DNA of 64,000 nt from Galbula dea (GCA_013399015.1 VWZX01010273.1:5979950-6043949), one strand, 5' to 3'. Counted from the first letter of the stretch, positions 24,983 through 39,500 are shown. Made by a program: numbers and translations. The notes: generated from the letters alone by a model not told the origin.

Positions 24983-24987
24983 CAACA
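24983..24987 (+). repeat. Target-site duplication, right copy
   Basis: caaca directly follows the LTR's terminal CA and matches 24438-24442. Confidence 0.7.
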
Positions 24988-27900
24988 TCTAGAGTTTGAG
25001 GATCATTTAGAGAAGAATAACAAGTTTGATATTGTGGAAAGGTCAAGAAGCAGTTTAGGTTTAAGATTTAATGGAAACCCATTCATGTTCCACAGAAGGC
25101 TATAAGCTGTATTATTTGCTGGAACTCAAAAGTAATATCAGTCAGTTGGCCTTTTGCAAATCAAAGGTTATAAAATACTATATAAGCCAGCTGAGACCTC
25201 CTTTTAAATGTCATACTGAAACCCACATGTGATCAGCATGGTAGGGAGTAAAATTAAGAATACAGTAGGCAAAATTAGATGCTTTGTCTTGTTAACAGCT
25301 GTTTGCATAATGGTCTGCTGATTTAAAGGCATCTGTTCTACAGCCCATCATCTGCCACCAACACCCACTGTACTAGAAATCAAGCCTCTTTTGTATACAC
25401 AGTTTGTGTCCTCCTCCTTTTTGCTGCTGATTTCAGTGCTGCAGTCTGACCTGCTAGAGAAAACACACTGGAATTCTGCACAGATACACTGGAACAACAT
25501 GAGGCAACTACCATTTTTCACTTCCTGATTAGTGGAGTCTAATGTCTTTGCACCTAAAAAAACTATTTAGTTATTTAGATATTTTTATTAACCTATTGTC
25601 TCATAAGCAGACATCTGTATGAAACTGTTAGCATCCAGTTAGCTAATATCCTTCTTCTGTGGCATTTTCAAATGCTGAATCTTCTCTTCCCTTTTAGAAA
25701 GACCAAGCTGGTGCAATAGATCTGTTAAAAATAGAAGATTATAACTATTCTCCCTCTTTGGATAAACAAAGGAAAGAACCCTGAAAAGTGTTTAGGTTGT
25801 TTTTAAAGGTTTATGCCAATGTTCTCAGACCACAGGCCATGTTTTTATTTGACTTTCAACTCCCTTCTCATTGCTGTGTAACAGTTCATTGTTATGATTT
25901 TGTTTGACCATGTTCTACTAAAGGACAACTCCTGGTTAAATTACAGGGCTTCAGCTAGAGTTAGGGTCCCAGCTCACCAAGTGTGTGTCCTGAGCCCTTC
26001 AGGTCTTATTCTGGTGAGTAAAAATCACCTGGACAAGGTTTGAATTACCAGGGAGCTGAAAAGAGCTCCAGCCACTGACTTGTATTTAATCCTTGGAGGA
26101 AATGTGTTTCTCTCAAGCATGTCTGCATTTCAAACCTTTGGTTTCAAAACTTTAATTAACCTTGATGGGAGCTTAATGGCTGAATCTCTACACGCTGAGA
26201 TTAGAGTCTAACAACAGGCAGTTGCTCCAGTTTTCTGGGGAGAGCAACCACTGTAGCTTCCACTTGAAATGCAGCCCTTGACAGCAGTGAGAGCACACAC
26301 TGCACACTGCCTGTGCTGCAGAACCCATTCTCCCTAATTTCATCTCTGAGACTGGTGGTAAAGTTAGGAGATATCACAGAGAAAAAAAAGCACTATTGCC
26401 ATTAGCAACAATGAAAGTGTTTTTCTGCTTGGTAGTCAGCAGAATAAACATATATATTCCCATTGGGGTGATAGCAAAAAATATCAAACATGAAGTACAG
26501 AGATATCTTTTTTAGTCCATCAACTGTGTTATGGATGAAGTATTGTTTGGCTCCAGGCATTCCCTACAGACAATTGAAAAGCTGCCTTTTGGTAGGCAAG
26601 TCCAGGGTAGGTAAGAAGAAGGCAGTGATGTACCCTGCTGCTGAGAATTCCCAGCCTCCACAGCAGTGCACAGGCATCACATTTTGAAGAGGGGAGATTC
26701 ACTAAAAACAGCAGGAGCATCATTTTGTTCCTTCTTTGAAGCATCCTGCAATTGATTTTCTAACAGGTTTACACTATATGTCAAAATTCCATGTTTACTC
26801 TTTCTGATCTAATGATCTTCCTTTTTTTTCCCCCTGATTTTAACCTCACTGCTGCACTGAGTTCTCCAACACCATTTAAGTAAATTCACTCTCCATCCAT
26901 TACCTTTGAGATGAAGGCCAGAGTCTGACACTAGATTCCCTTCTCTAGGATGGTCTGATTCAACATGAAAAAGCTGGCAAGATCCCATTGTTCCACTGAA
27001 GGCTAATCTTCCTCCTGTCCCTCACCTTGCATGCTACCCAGTTAAAATACAAAACCCAATTTACTTCTCAACAAAAGCAGAGCAAATACCTGAAACATTT
27101 GATTTAAAGCTTTCCTGGGGCCAGTATCAGACATTCAGCATCACACTTTCCCTCCTGCTGGACCTGTGGTTCTGTGGGCAGATGTCAGAAAGCAATTCCC
27201 TTTCATTCATAAACTGAGAGTTGTATTCTCCAGAATTAGAGCCCAGCAGCTTATGAGAGAGGATAATTCCATTTTCCCATTCACTGCACATACATCAGCA
27301 ATGTCCATTGCCTCCCATACCCCAACACAACCTCACCAAAGAACTGTGTTCTCACATATGTAAACCAAAATTTGCTACCAAAAAGAATCTGGATGTGTTT
27401 TGCTGAGTTTGGATGGTTCTCCTCTGGTAACCAAGAAGGACAGGCTGATGCTCTGAGCCTGAGGTGGATTAGTTTCACATCAGCTCTAAACCCAAGCACC
27501 TTAGTGGTACTTACAAACAATTTCTTACATGGGTGTGCAAATCAATATTTATGAAATGGTGTCTTGTAACTCAAACAGGAGAGTTGACATGTGGCTTTAG
27601 ATCACAGGTAGAATCTGCTCAGTGCCTGCAGCTTTAAGTGGATCAATACTGAAGCAGTTTATTAATGACATAATTAGCCAGCAATGAGGGAACTAAATAT
27701 TTGTAATCGATATCAGCAATGCAGCAGATAATCCATAATGCCAGACCTTTGTATAAAGCTTAAAGTCACCTGCCAGTTCCACAGTGTCCCACAGCACCTC
27801 CTCTGAGACCCTCTTCTGGCACACATGGCCCAGGATGTGGGGGTTACCAACAGCACTGGATCCCTTGGAGTGTAGGTGGGAGACATGGCACTGCACATGC

Positions 27901-30900
27901 CCATCCCTCTGCCAACATCCCCCTGACCCACACCTACACCTCTCCTTTGTGTCAAACTCAGCAAATCACAACTCCCTTCTGGGAGCTCACCTGATTTACA
28001 TTCATCTTGGTCTTTTCAGAGGATGACTTCTGGGCAAATGCTTTCACAGTCAGTTGGCTCTCCTATTCATGGTTCTCTCCTGGCAGCAGTTGGAACCCAG
28101 GGGATTCTGCTAAGAGCTGAGGGAGAACTCCCTGAGATTTACCTCATTAGTTTTATAATGAGTTTATTTCTTATTATCTAGTTGAGATTTTTAAGCTAGT
28201 TTCACAATTTTCTATAAATAAAGTTCCAACTAAACCATTCTTCATCTCTGTAAAGTTTGTAAGCCAGACTCTTATAGAGGAAGACTGGATCTCTTTGATC
28301 AAACAAATTCATGAATAATTCCACAAGCTGTTCTCCAGGGGAGAAGTACATGAGCAAAATGCACTGGCCAGTGCTGCAAAGCAGAGTACAACACACAGAG
28401 TGAAGTGCCACATCCTCTGCAGTTAGGGTGTCTTCCAAAACAATTTTGCCTGGAGAACCTCCAGGCAGTGACAGGACAATATATCAACCAACCATCTACT
28501 GCAAAGGACAGCTCTACATATTTCCTGGTTTTATCTGCTCTACTGAGACCTGCTAAAAGCTGGTGCTCTGGATCAAGCACCAAAATGAACAGCAGTGGGG
28601 GGTTTCTTCTCTTTCCTTGTATTTCAAGGCAAGGCTTTACCTGGACCTGCATAAATCTGCTTTCAAGGCATGTCTGTACTACCTTTTTCTGATCACATCT
28701 GAGCATTCTGTCCATTCACATGGTATATTCTTTGGAAAAGAGACATTGCTTCCCTCCTTTCCTAGTGTCAATTTGCATTTATTTAGTGAGACAGAACAAC
28801 TGAGGTGAATGTTTAGGTGCTGTACCTCTGGGCAGTGCTGGAGGCCCTACAGGAGATGAAATGCATTCATGGGAAAAGCCAAGGGGTACCCATATGATAA
28901 ACTGGTTAGATTTACACTGAATTTACATGTCAGTTTTCATCCCATGGGCAGACAAAACAGCACACAGCAGTCAGTGGAAACTGTTACACAGTTAGTAGGG
29001 GAGAAGAAATCATCTCATTGCTTTCTTAAACATATTGTGAATATCTCCCTTTTGCCTCAATTCTCTTTCATGCCTCTTCCAAATATACCATTTTTTTGCA
29101 ATGCCCTCTATATCCATTTTCTGCCTCTTCTCATGCTCCTTTCTACTTATTCCTCTTTTCTGCTCCCTCTCCTCTCTGGCCTGAAATTTCAGTCTCACCC
29201 TATCTGCCTTTGAAGTCCCTAGCTCACAGCTCAAAACTCTTTAGACTGGCACAGCCCACCTGACTTTGTAAAACTGCCCAGAAAAAGTGTCTCAGCATCA
29301 TAAGGGGTCATAAAATAGACTGTTTCAAACCTCCTGACTCCAGGAACACAAGGTGTCTTTGAAGTCTTGTAAATAACTTGTCTCACCCCTTCTCTTTCCT
29401 GAATGAACATGCACAACAAATATCCAGTTACTTTTAGGTCTCTAAAACCTGCTCCCCTCCCTCTTTTTTTCAGTGCAGTAGCAGTTTCCTAGGCAAACTC
29501 CCTAAAACTAGAGCCAGCATCTTCATGCACCAAGAGGAGTGTTGATGTGCCCCTGTTGAGGAGCTCTGCCCTGCCCCTGGGTGCTCACATCTTCTCAGAT
29601 CCATGGGACCTCATACTGATCATTGATGAACTTCCACCAGGATCCAAAATTTCAGTTCTGGATGAAAATTAAATAACCATACAGCACTGGCAGCATTAGA
29701 AAGGCAAAACTGGGAAAAATCTGTGACTTTACCAGTGGGAAAGACCTGACTTGCCTACAATTGGGAGCAGTAATGGGAGATGGTTTATTTTCCTCTGTCC
29801 CAGGCAAGCCCCTGAATATGATAAGATTTACATCCCTGGTGGAACTTGCCATTAAGGATTGCTCTTATCTCTGGCAAATAATCCAGTGTCCATGTTGCCT
29901 GACCACCTCTGCAGTGAGAAATACTTCACTGTAGGTATACTCTTGCACTTCTGCATCAGATTGAGAGTGGTAATTTAACTTAAAAAAAAAAATCACTTAT
30001 TTCATTGAAAATCTGGGGGACATGACAGTTAATAAGCAAAGAGATATTTTTCCTTTCTCTGTTATGGAAGAGGCACACACACTTTTAATGATGTTTACCT
30101 TTGATGTTAAGGCTGGAGGTTTGCCCTGGGAGAGTGTTAATCCCTGCAGTGACCATTAGTAGCTTCAAAATACCAGCACAGTGAACTGCTACAGGCCAGT
30201 CCAAGTCACCTGTTGAAAGTAAATGTTTAAAATATATCTAGCATGATATGATTTGTTTGCATATTTAAATAGTCAAATAGAACTCTAATGGAGTAGAAAC
30301 TATGAAGGAAATTGTCTTGCTCACAAATGAAACTGTTGCTAAAAGCCAGGAGCTGCCTCCTCTCAAAGCAGATGCATAAAATTTCTGAGCAAGAAACTTG
30401 TTATCATTTTCCTTAGAAACTTGTTTCTTGCTGCAGCTGTGACATGCTTACAAGTGTTGAATGTTCATTACAGAGCATAACATGATTAAAAGGAAAGCTT
30501 CTGGTTCATGAAAAGCAAAGAAAATAACCCCCAAGTTTCCAGAAATGAATAAATATTTAATTAACCAGTTTTAAACTGGAATTTAGGTGGACTACATGCA
30601 ACTGCTTGGAAAAGAAACACTGTTTATCCAGAATTAAATTCAGAGAAGCCTCATTGCTGCATATGCTGCATGACTAAATTTTTCTTTCATTAGATCTTGG
30701 TGTATTCTCCATGCTCATACACATTTTGAAAGCACTCCATATGTTTTCCAGATTGTTTTTAAGACCTTCCAGTGAGATACAATTCTAAATGAAACCAGTA
30801 AAAACATAGTTATTAAGTTTGCTTCATGAGGTTTTTTACACTCTAATACAGCACACTTTTCATATTAACTTTCCAGTGCATAACCAGCTTATAATTTGCT

Positions 30901-33402
30901 GTATATAATCATATTCAATGTTTGACTTCAGAAGAACTCTGTACAACACTCACTGCAATTTAAATACATTTCTGCTAATTCCTATCTCCATACAGAACCA
31001 ATTTCCGTCTTGCACCAGGGTAAGATATAAATTACAGTGAAATCTGTGTTGAGGGCTAGGAATGTGATGATAGTGAAATGAAAGAGTTTTTCTACATGTG
31101 GAGAATGTGAGAAATACCTGTGATGTTTTTAAAGGAAAAGCAGATGAATTGACACGTCTGTTTGTACTAGTGGCATTCCAGAGATTTAGGTCCCAGCAAG
31201 GAACTAGGTAGGACATTTACTGTAGGTTACTAGAGATTTCTGGATGGATTTCTAGGACAAAATAACTGTCAAAAGTCTCAGATTATTTGGAGAGGGAAAA
31301 AAAATAATCAGATAAATAATGACCTTTAGGTTTGCAGAGAATTCAGAACCTGAGTTTAAAAGAGCGATGTGCAGACCCACATCTGTGATGAGAGAACTGC
31401 CAGGGGTACAGAGAGGTAAAGGCTCCAGGGAGCATGGGAGTGGACTGCCAGCAGGTACCTGTGCCTCAAAGCTGCTGATCCTGCCTGCCTGATTTAGATG
31501 CTGTCACATCATGTCACACCTTAAAAAATTATGTTCTGCAAACCAGAAAATCTCTGCTGGCTGCTGAAAGGATAACTCCAATTGGAGCCCACCTTCCTGT
31601 AGGTGCAGGATTCCCTTTGTAAAAAATGAGCTTCGTGCAAGGCTTCAAGAGTTTCACCACAGCTCCTCTCTGCCTCTCATTCATCTTTTCTTGTGAAAAG
31701 CAACTATTTTTCAGCACTCATCACCTCACTTCCACACAGTCCCTTCCACCATCTCATTTGAAGGCACCTTCCATCTTCTTAATACTTATTGTAGGTCTCA
31801 AGTATGCGACGCTCATGCATAGGAAAAGGGCACAGTTCACACTGCAACTCTGAGGTTTGATCACTACCCCATACTATCCAGAGACCTCTTTATCTATAGT
31901 TGATCCCTTCATACTGATTTGTGAGTCTATAATGTGCTCACAAAAGGCTGCACTGCCTTAGGAAACAAATCCCCCTGAAAACCCTTTCCTCTATTCTTCA
32001 TTTAGCAGATGCCTTCTAGTTTAACCTGTCTTTGGCGACATTTTTGGGTCTGTTACAGTGCTCTGCAGTCATGCAGAAGACATAATAATCCTCAATCACA
32101 CAGAGGTCATAAAGCTCAGGGCTGCTATATGCTTGTTGGCTTTGCACAGAGGCTGCACAGACCATTTGAGTTCCTGGCTCACTCCACTGCTCTCTCTTCT
32201 CTCTCTGTTTTGCTGTGAAAGGCTGCAGGGATTACCCAGCCCTCAAACTAAAACACACATGCTTTCCAAAGACTGTACAAAAAGGTTGGATGTGAGCTTA
32301 CCTCAGGCATGCAGAATATATTTGGGGCTGCTCTGAGGAGTAATTTAATTCCATGAAGTTACTTCTGATCATGATCAATCATATCAGAATTGGTCCATTG
32401 TGGTTTAGGTCAGTGTTTCTTGTCTGTGATGTTTGCTGCTTCTCTGAATCATTTCCAGTTGTAGAATTCTCACCACTGTCACACATGGGGATACAACCTG
32501 CTATAACAGATATTGTCTATCAGTTTAGCTATGTGAATCTTTAGTTAAAATAATAGTTCTGACTTACCAGAACCTTCACTTCATATGCTACTCAGCAGCA
32601 ACAGAAGGTAGGTTATTTACTTCAGATTCTCATGGAAACAGCTGCAGCCACTTCAGTGGAAATCTCTACTGACTAAGACCTGAAGCTGGATCATTTCTTT
32701 ATTACTCAGGTTAGACTACTTGTTCTGCACCACTGTTCCTCAGATCAAAAGACCTGTCTGTTCTGTTTTGAAGGCAGAGTGAACAATGCTGAATTTTACA
32801 GTCAAACTATGTGCTGCTTTTTAAAACCTACAAGTTAAAAGGACATTAATTAAAAAAAAAAAAGAAAAATTGATCACATTTACCAAAACCTTCATAATAC
32901 TGTGAAACTAGAGGGAGTTTGGATATCAAAATGAGAGTTCAACCAGAACAACCTAATGTCACCTGTCTGCATCCCTTCCCTTGTGCTAGATTGTAAAATA
33001 ACTTCCACTAAGCACGTTCGGCAAATTAAAGTTCTTCCAGAAGGTGATAAGAGTCAGAGACCTGCTTAATATTTTAACACAGAATAAACATTGCTGCAAG
33101 TGGATGAAGAATTTGCAGAATATAGAAGTGTACAGAGCATTAAAAAGAAAGAAGCTATGAAATATAGACACTAACCATGCACATAGCCTTAGAATTTTGC
33201 AGAATGGTTTTCATACAGTTCAAATTCCCCTTCTACATTATTCCTAAAGACAGCATTTGAACCACAAATTGTTCTTGTTCAACAGTGGTTAATTCCTTTT
33301 CAAAATAAGAAATGTTTTTCCAAGTCTCTTTAAAGCTCTAAAGCAGACTACTATAAAGCTGACAGGCCAAATTTGATAGGACTGAACATACTCATAATTT
33401 CA
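24988..33402. other. Gene-desert sequence without recognised genes
   Basis: No gene is identified over 8.4 kb. The longest ORFs (138 codons at 28299-28715 minus, 114 codons at 28869-29213 plus) compete with ORFs in other frames and show no domain. The stretch at 26110-26210 has closely spaced TAAT cores and might be regulatory. No CR1 or LTR is recognised in this block. Confidence 0.45.
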
Positions 33403-33557
33403 ATGGCTGATAAAGTTGAAGACATAAGACATAAGCTGAAGAGAGTAAGACAAGACCTGGCTGTGGGAGGTAACATTGAGACAAGTTTGAGGCAAAGAAT
33501 TTATAATTTAGGAATAGAATTTACATCAAAGCTAGGAAATGGGGAAGAATTTGTGAG
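33403..33557 (+). other. Candidate coding segment of unknown identity
   Basis: From an ATG at 33403 the frame is open for 52 codons and ends at a donor-like junction GAG/gtaatg (33557/33558); the in-frame TAA overlaps the GT. The frame is also open upstream to about 33334. The peptide is charged and looks protein-like: it starts MADKVEDIRHKLKRVRQ and continues ETSLRQRIYNLGIEFTSKL. The first half could form a short amphipathic helix. I do not recognise the family. It lies on the strand opposite LUZP2, in otherwise empty sequence. It may be an isolated exon, a pseudogene fragment or a chance ORF; no partner exon was identified. Confidence 0.22.
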
Positions 33558-33561
33558 GTAA

Positions 33562-36500
33562 TGTAAACATTCATTATTTTCTTTTGATGATTAACTGCTT
33601 GCAGAAGCTAACTGTGAATACCAAGGCACCTGCAAAAATGTGAAAAGTATAGTGTTTTTATTTCCACAAGTGCTGAGCTGTTAATAGACCATAATAATTT
33701 GATAATAAGCCAGTGAAATGTAGGATAAAAGAAATTAATCTTTTGCTCAATGATGACTAGAAATTTGCTCAGAGAAAAGAAAAAAAGTTATGTAATGAAT
33801 AAAAAATCTTTAATAATATGGTCACTGGCAAGTGAATCTGCATCCTCTGCTTTTAAAATGCAACTTAATATAAAGAAAAAAAAATAAACTGCCTGGAGAC
33901 ATTTAACTGTCATTTGAACTACACTGTTAACATTTAACATGTAATTGATTTGACAGCATAGCAATAGCCCACTCTCTGAAATCCTTTCCTTAGGACTCTC
34001 CCACGAGTAGGAATTTTGATCTGCAGTCCAAACCCAACTGCTTGATCTCCATGTTTACCTTACCAAAGAAAAGCCTCAGCAGAAGGTGGTAGAACCCTTA
34101 GGGTCAAGATGGTAAGAATGGCAGGATGAGAGATGAGGGATTTGAACTAAAACATCTGTCTTTCCTGGTCACCAAAGGGAAAACAATCCATGATCCAACT
34201 GACACCCCCCCCCCAGCTCTCACCCTCTTTGCTCTTGCTAGAAGTGTCAAAAGGAAACAAAACACTGCCTTCATATTTCCAACTTAATTTCACCCTGGCA
34301 AGAGAAACCCAACCAAATTGATTTCAGGTCAAAATCAAAGAGACATAAGGAAATATTCAAACAAATTCTGGCACTGTTGCCAGAATATTCCAAAGTGTTT
34401 GACTGGAATGGGAGAAGCCAAACAGCAGAAAGAGTTTGGAACTAATGCACAAACATTTCTCCTCCTCTGTAAGAAGTCAATTTCTGCTGCAAGCTTTCGA
34501 GTTTGGCTATTTGGGTTTGGATTATCAAAAGGGAAACACTGCATTTATGTGTCTGTTTTGGATTTCCACATGCCTTCTGTCCTCTGTATATTCCTTTCCC
34601 TTTCTAACCCTAGAACTCACCTCAAAAGAAAAATATTATTCATGATAGCATCAAACCTGACAAAACCTGGTCTGAAACTGAAAGCTTGCTCACCTTTGGA
34701 TACAAGAAAGTGCAAACGTCTGGTATTTACAAGCAGAAATTCTTTGGCATTTAATTAAATTGCTAAGTAAAATCAAAATACTCATAGTTACAATAGAAAA
34801 ATCTTCTTTTTCCTTAGGAATTGAGTTCAAATTAAAATTTCTGTAGGAATTAGGCAATGAAAGCTTTGGCAATATTATTAACTCTCATTTCAAGGTTCAA
34901 GCATATCTCTTAAAATTGGTACCAAAGGATTATCTAAAAATGTAGGAATTGCCACAGACAAATGCTACCTAAAAATCTGTTGCCCTGTTTTTTGATCTGA
35001 TTCTGATCTTTTGTCAGTGACAGTAGTTTGTGACAATAAAGGATGCTGAAGAGAACCCACAGTAGCTCTCTGTTCCTTCAAATTTCATTTCCTTCCCTGC
35101 AGTGGGGCCAGTAAATATAACCATGAAGAAAATCAAATGTATCTTTACAAAATTCCTCACCCTGGCAGTGTTTCTGCCCACAGTCAGGCTGGCCAAGACA
35201 TGAATTGCTGTGAACTGTTGGATGTGTGCTTTGGGGAAATGTATAGAATATCTCCACAGCTGTGCATCTTCTCACTGGTAATGTGCTGCTGTAACACACA
35301 ACGTTTGTTCTATAAAAATACAGCTATTTTTATATCTAGAGCTCAGGGGGAACTAGGGAAAAACATAACAGATGTAACACATTTCCTAGTATATAATCAA
35401 GATGGGCTGTTATTATCATTGTCACAGACTCTCTTTAAAAACATCTCATGTTCATCCCCAAGCACTATAGACTCTGAAGTGCTGACAGGATAAAACTTCA
35501 TTATTCACATTGCCTAAGTCCCATGTAAACCAAGACACCCTCTGCCCTCCTGACATGCCATTTTCATGAGTAAAAAGAAGAAATTCCAGGTCCCTTTACT
35601 GCCACAAAACATAAAAAGTTGCTGCATCAGAAAGGGAAATGTGGAGGAATTCCCACTCGACCTGTATGCTCTTCAATTGTATCATTTCCTCCCTGCTGGT
35701 ATGTGCAGTACATGGCAATTCCTCTTTCTTTCTCCATTCCTTTGCCTAATGAAGATGAAAAAGCTGTTCCTGTCCATTACTTGAGAGCATTCTTTCCTTC
35801 TATAGATGAGGCTGCAATTAATGAGACAGCAAGAAGGGAGCAAAACAAAAAATGTGAGTCCTAAATTAATGAAATATTACAGATATTATGAATTAGAGGT
35901 GTTCAACCTTGCCAGCTAGAACAATAGCAGGGAGATGATGTCTGCTCTCCTCTGCTTACATTAACCCCATTTCTAATTAAAAGAAACAGACTGAGTGGAG
36001 AGGAAGGCTTTTCTTTTATTCTCTCTCCAGTAACCTGTGATTTGGGGTTTTTCTTCCCTTTTTTTTGCTAAAGATGGCATGAAGGATGCTTGCCTAGCAA
36101 TGCAACCAGAAGTGACAAGAGAAAACTGGCACTCAAAATTACCAGGTTTGACTTTTTAGTACATTTCACTGTGCATCAATCACTAGCTGCCTTGCACAGC
36201 ACTGTCTTCACCCCTGCCAAAAAGCCATGGCTGGGTTCACAGGTACTCTCTTCTATTCCCCAGTGTACGGCTGGTGGGAGGCAGAAGAAAGCCAGCACTC
36301 TGTGTGTGCTGGGTGACAGGATCCCACCAGCTGAGCCATCCTTTCATTTGGACAGACACATGCTAGGATAGCAACCAATTTAAAACAGCTCTTCCCAACT
36401 ACATCAGATGATGAAAGGTAAAGTGAGAAGCAAGGTGTGCCCAAAACCACCTTGGAGAATGACAGGGGAGCTGCTTCTGATGCATGCACATGCTGGGGAA

Positions 36501-39500
36501 TGACAATGTGAATTAGCTTGCAGTGGTTCTGCAGATTGAGAAACATGAAAGAAAGAATAAATTATGTTCTTCAAAGAGGTAGAGTGAATATGGACAGACA
36601 CTGCCCATAATTTGACACATGGCTTTAATGTCTCATTGAACAGTAATAATAAGTATCAGAGTAGGAAAGCAGGGTGTTCTTTTTATCAGGCAGAGATGGG
36701 CTTTTCTTTGTTTTGTTTTGATTTATATTCTTGTCTTCTCTTTATTCCCCCCTTGTGCACCTTTCTACCCAAGACTACCTTTGTGCTGTGTAGCTGACAA
36801 GCCTATTACTTTGGCAGGTCAAATCTGTTGCTGCCTGACTAACACATCCCAAGTGTTACCTGCTCAGGTCTTTCTGTAGGGCTTCCAACTCTCATAGCTG
36901 AAAGAAGTGAAAACAAAAATCCCAAACACACAGGCTGACTCCTCCCTCAAACCCATTGTAGTATTGGGGTTTTTTTTGTTTTTTCTTTCCCTCCCCCTCT
37001 TTTTTTTTAAGTACTTAGGAAAAAGGATCTGGAAAAACCCTCACCATTCTCCTTTTCCCCTTTTATCTGACTTCACAAGACTGTTGAAAGGTCTAATTCT
37101 GCCTATGGACACTGCAACACACATACCCCAAACACCATCTTGCAAAACATAATTCACAGGCTGGGGTGGGGACAGCTCTTCTGTATTTTGTTTTGGTATT
37201 ATCTGCAGCAAAATAAATCTCCAATATATGACTAAGGCTCCTGTGTCCTACAGTGGGAAATAAGAAAGATTTGCTATGGAAGTGAACTTATCTATTAGCA
37301 TATTGCTACATATATGCACCCACAGCTGCATCCTCCTAGCCTTGGATGAGTAGCATTTTATGGGGTTTTAAGCTTGGTTCTTTTGATTTCAGCTAAGATC
37401 TCAGGAAAAGAAGGCAGAATAAAAGCACACATGTCCCACAGGTTTTGGGGCATATGAGCTTTACATTTTGGAGAAAGAAAATGTTTAGTTTTGCAGTGAA
37501 CCCAAGACCTCTTACTGATAGGAGGTGCAGCCAATATGATTAGGTCCAAGCCTGCAGAACAGAGAGAGGCCAGGATACTTCTGATGAGTGTCAGAGCACA
37601 GCATGGTGATTTTTGCACAGATTAAAGGTTGAATACAAACATTGCACTGTTCAGGAATCTAGGAAGTTGAATGATAGTGACAGTAAAGAAAAATATGACT
37701 AGAGAAATGCCTTCAATTGCTTCTCTAATAGCTGTTGATTGAATTTGCAGCTTGGCAAGAACATATTCTACTGTGGCATCTGGTAAGTCTGTTCTTTTCC
37801 TCCAAGATCACTAAAATATGTTTATTATGTAGAATAGTCCTAATCCCATTTTAAAAGCTGAATTTTGAGAGATAATAATCTTATCATTTGGCCCATGATT
37901 GCCTCTTTACTTCTGTGTTACTGCACACTCAGATTCTCTCTACTGTATGAATCAGGAAGGGGTTTGTGGGTGGATGTGTGCACATGACTTAACAAATGTA
38001 CTGATGAATTAAACATAGACTGCAAAGTATAAAAGAAATGTTTAACAACTTACTTGAATGTAGCTACACTTCTGTTAGTCCTCTAGCTTCATGGAATATG
38101 GTAAGTAGGTTAACAATGAAAGATATAACATACAAACTCCCTCTGCTTGGCACCAAGAATGAATCTGTCCTTACAGGCATCTGATTTTAGGAGTAGTTGA
38201 ATCGTTCATGTTTTTTTGCTTGCTATAAAATCTCTGTCCTACCTGACTCTGACTCCCAAAGGAATAAACTGCTTTACATACTTCTTAAAAGAAAAAAAAA
38301 AGTAATCTTGTATATCCTGAAAAGGGTGTTGAACTGCCAACAACAGTATTCCCACTGGCTAGGAGAAGAGCAACACACACTTTTTTCCCCTCATTGGCAT
38401 GATGTAGCACTCTCCTTAGCCAGCTGCCTGCTGGAAGGAGTAGACCTCTATATCAACTGACAAAACAAATACTTGTCCTCAAAAGTCACTGTCTGAATTA
38501 TTTTCCTTGCTTCCAGTTGTGAAAAGAAAAGGCAAAACAACTCCATAAAATGAATCCAAATACACTTTGGGGATTAATAAAGAAACAAAAAAATAAGGAT
38601 GACTGTTCTTAACTCAGCAATTAAAATTTGGATCTGTGAAAGTTTTGCAAACCCAGGGAAATAAAAGTATTTTCTCAGCCTTTTTTTTTTTGGTTTTGCT
38701 CTTGCAGGCTTTTCTGAGGTATTGAATTATTTTTCTCTACATACTAATTCAAACCAGTATGTTTCCTGGAGGCTGCTTCTTTCTTTCTTTAAGCACAATT
38801 TTTCCTAGTTAAAATGGTATTTGAAAGAGGGAAAAGAAAATGAGGGGAGAAGAAAGAGGCAGATCTATCAACCACTGAACAGTTTTAAACAGCACAGGCT
38901 ACATGATTTCCAACAAATACAGCATGGCCTGATTCAGGAATAATAAGAAATTGGATCTCACATATTATGGATTGAATAAATCCAGCTTCAGTCTTCTCTT
39001 TTATTGTTCAGGTCTATCAGGAGGTGACAAGGGTGGAAGGGTGGAAGGAAGCACCTTCAGGCTACTGCAGGGTGGAAATGCAGAGCAACATATCAACTGA
39101 AAAAACAGGCTTATTTCAACAAGCTTTCTAAGATAGAGGTGACATGTGTCCACCAAGGGCTGCCAATAAGAAGTTCATTTCTGATGCTGTAGCATTTGCC
39201 CCATCAAAGATAGCCCTGTGATATTAAGGCTGAGAACAAGACCCAGCTGGCACCGCTACATCTAGCAGAACACGTGGGAGTTTCTTGCAGGTGGCAATCA
39301 TCTTGCCTGCACTTGGAAAGGTAAAAGCAATACAACTTCATTACATGCTGTGAGCCTTTGCCTGTCACACCTGAAGAGCAATGACAGCACAAGAAGATCT
39401 TTTTAAAGTGCTAGATTTTGCTCAGATAACATATATTGGCTTCACTCTGCATGTGAACAACCTAAGACATGGATCAGTTTATCAGCAGCTGAGGGCCACA

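Noticed and set aside
28202..28715. Overlapping minus-strand ORFs of 138 and 78 codons with a plus-strand ORF across them
   Set aside because: Competing frames, no domain, no clear splice or start context. A database search could overturn this.
34318..34758. Longest ORF in the window, 146 codons on the plus strand
   Set aside because: It opens at TTG with no ATG for about 30 codons, overlaps an ORF on the other strand, and has no recognisable domain. One ORF of this length in 64 kb of AT-rich sequence is not surprising.
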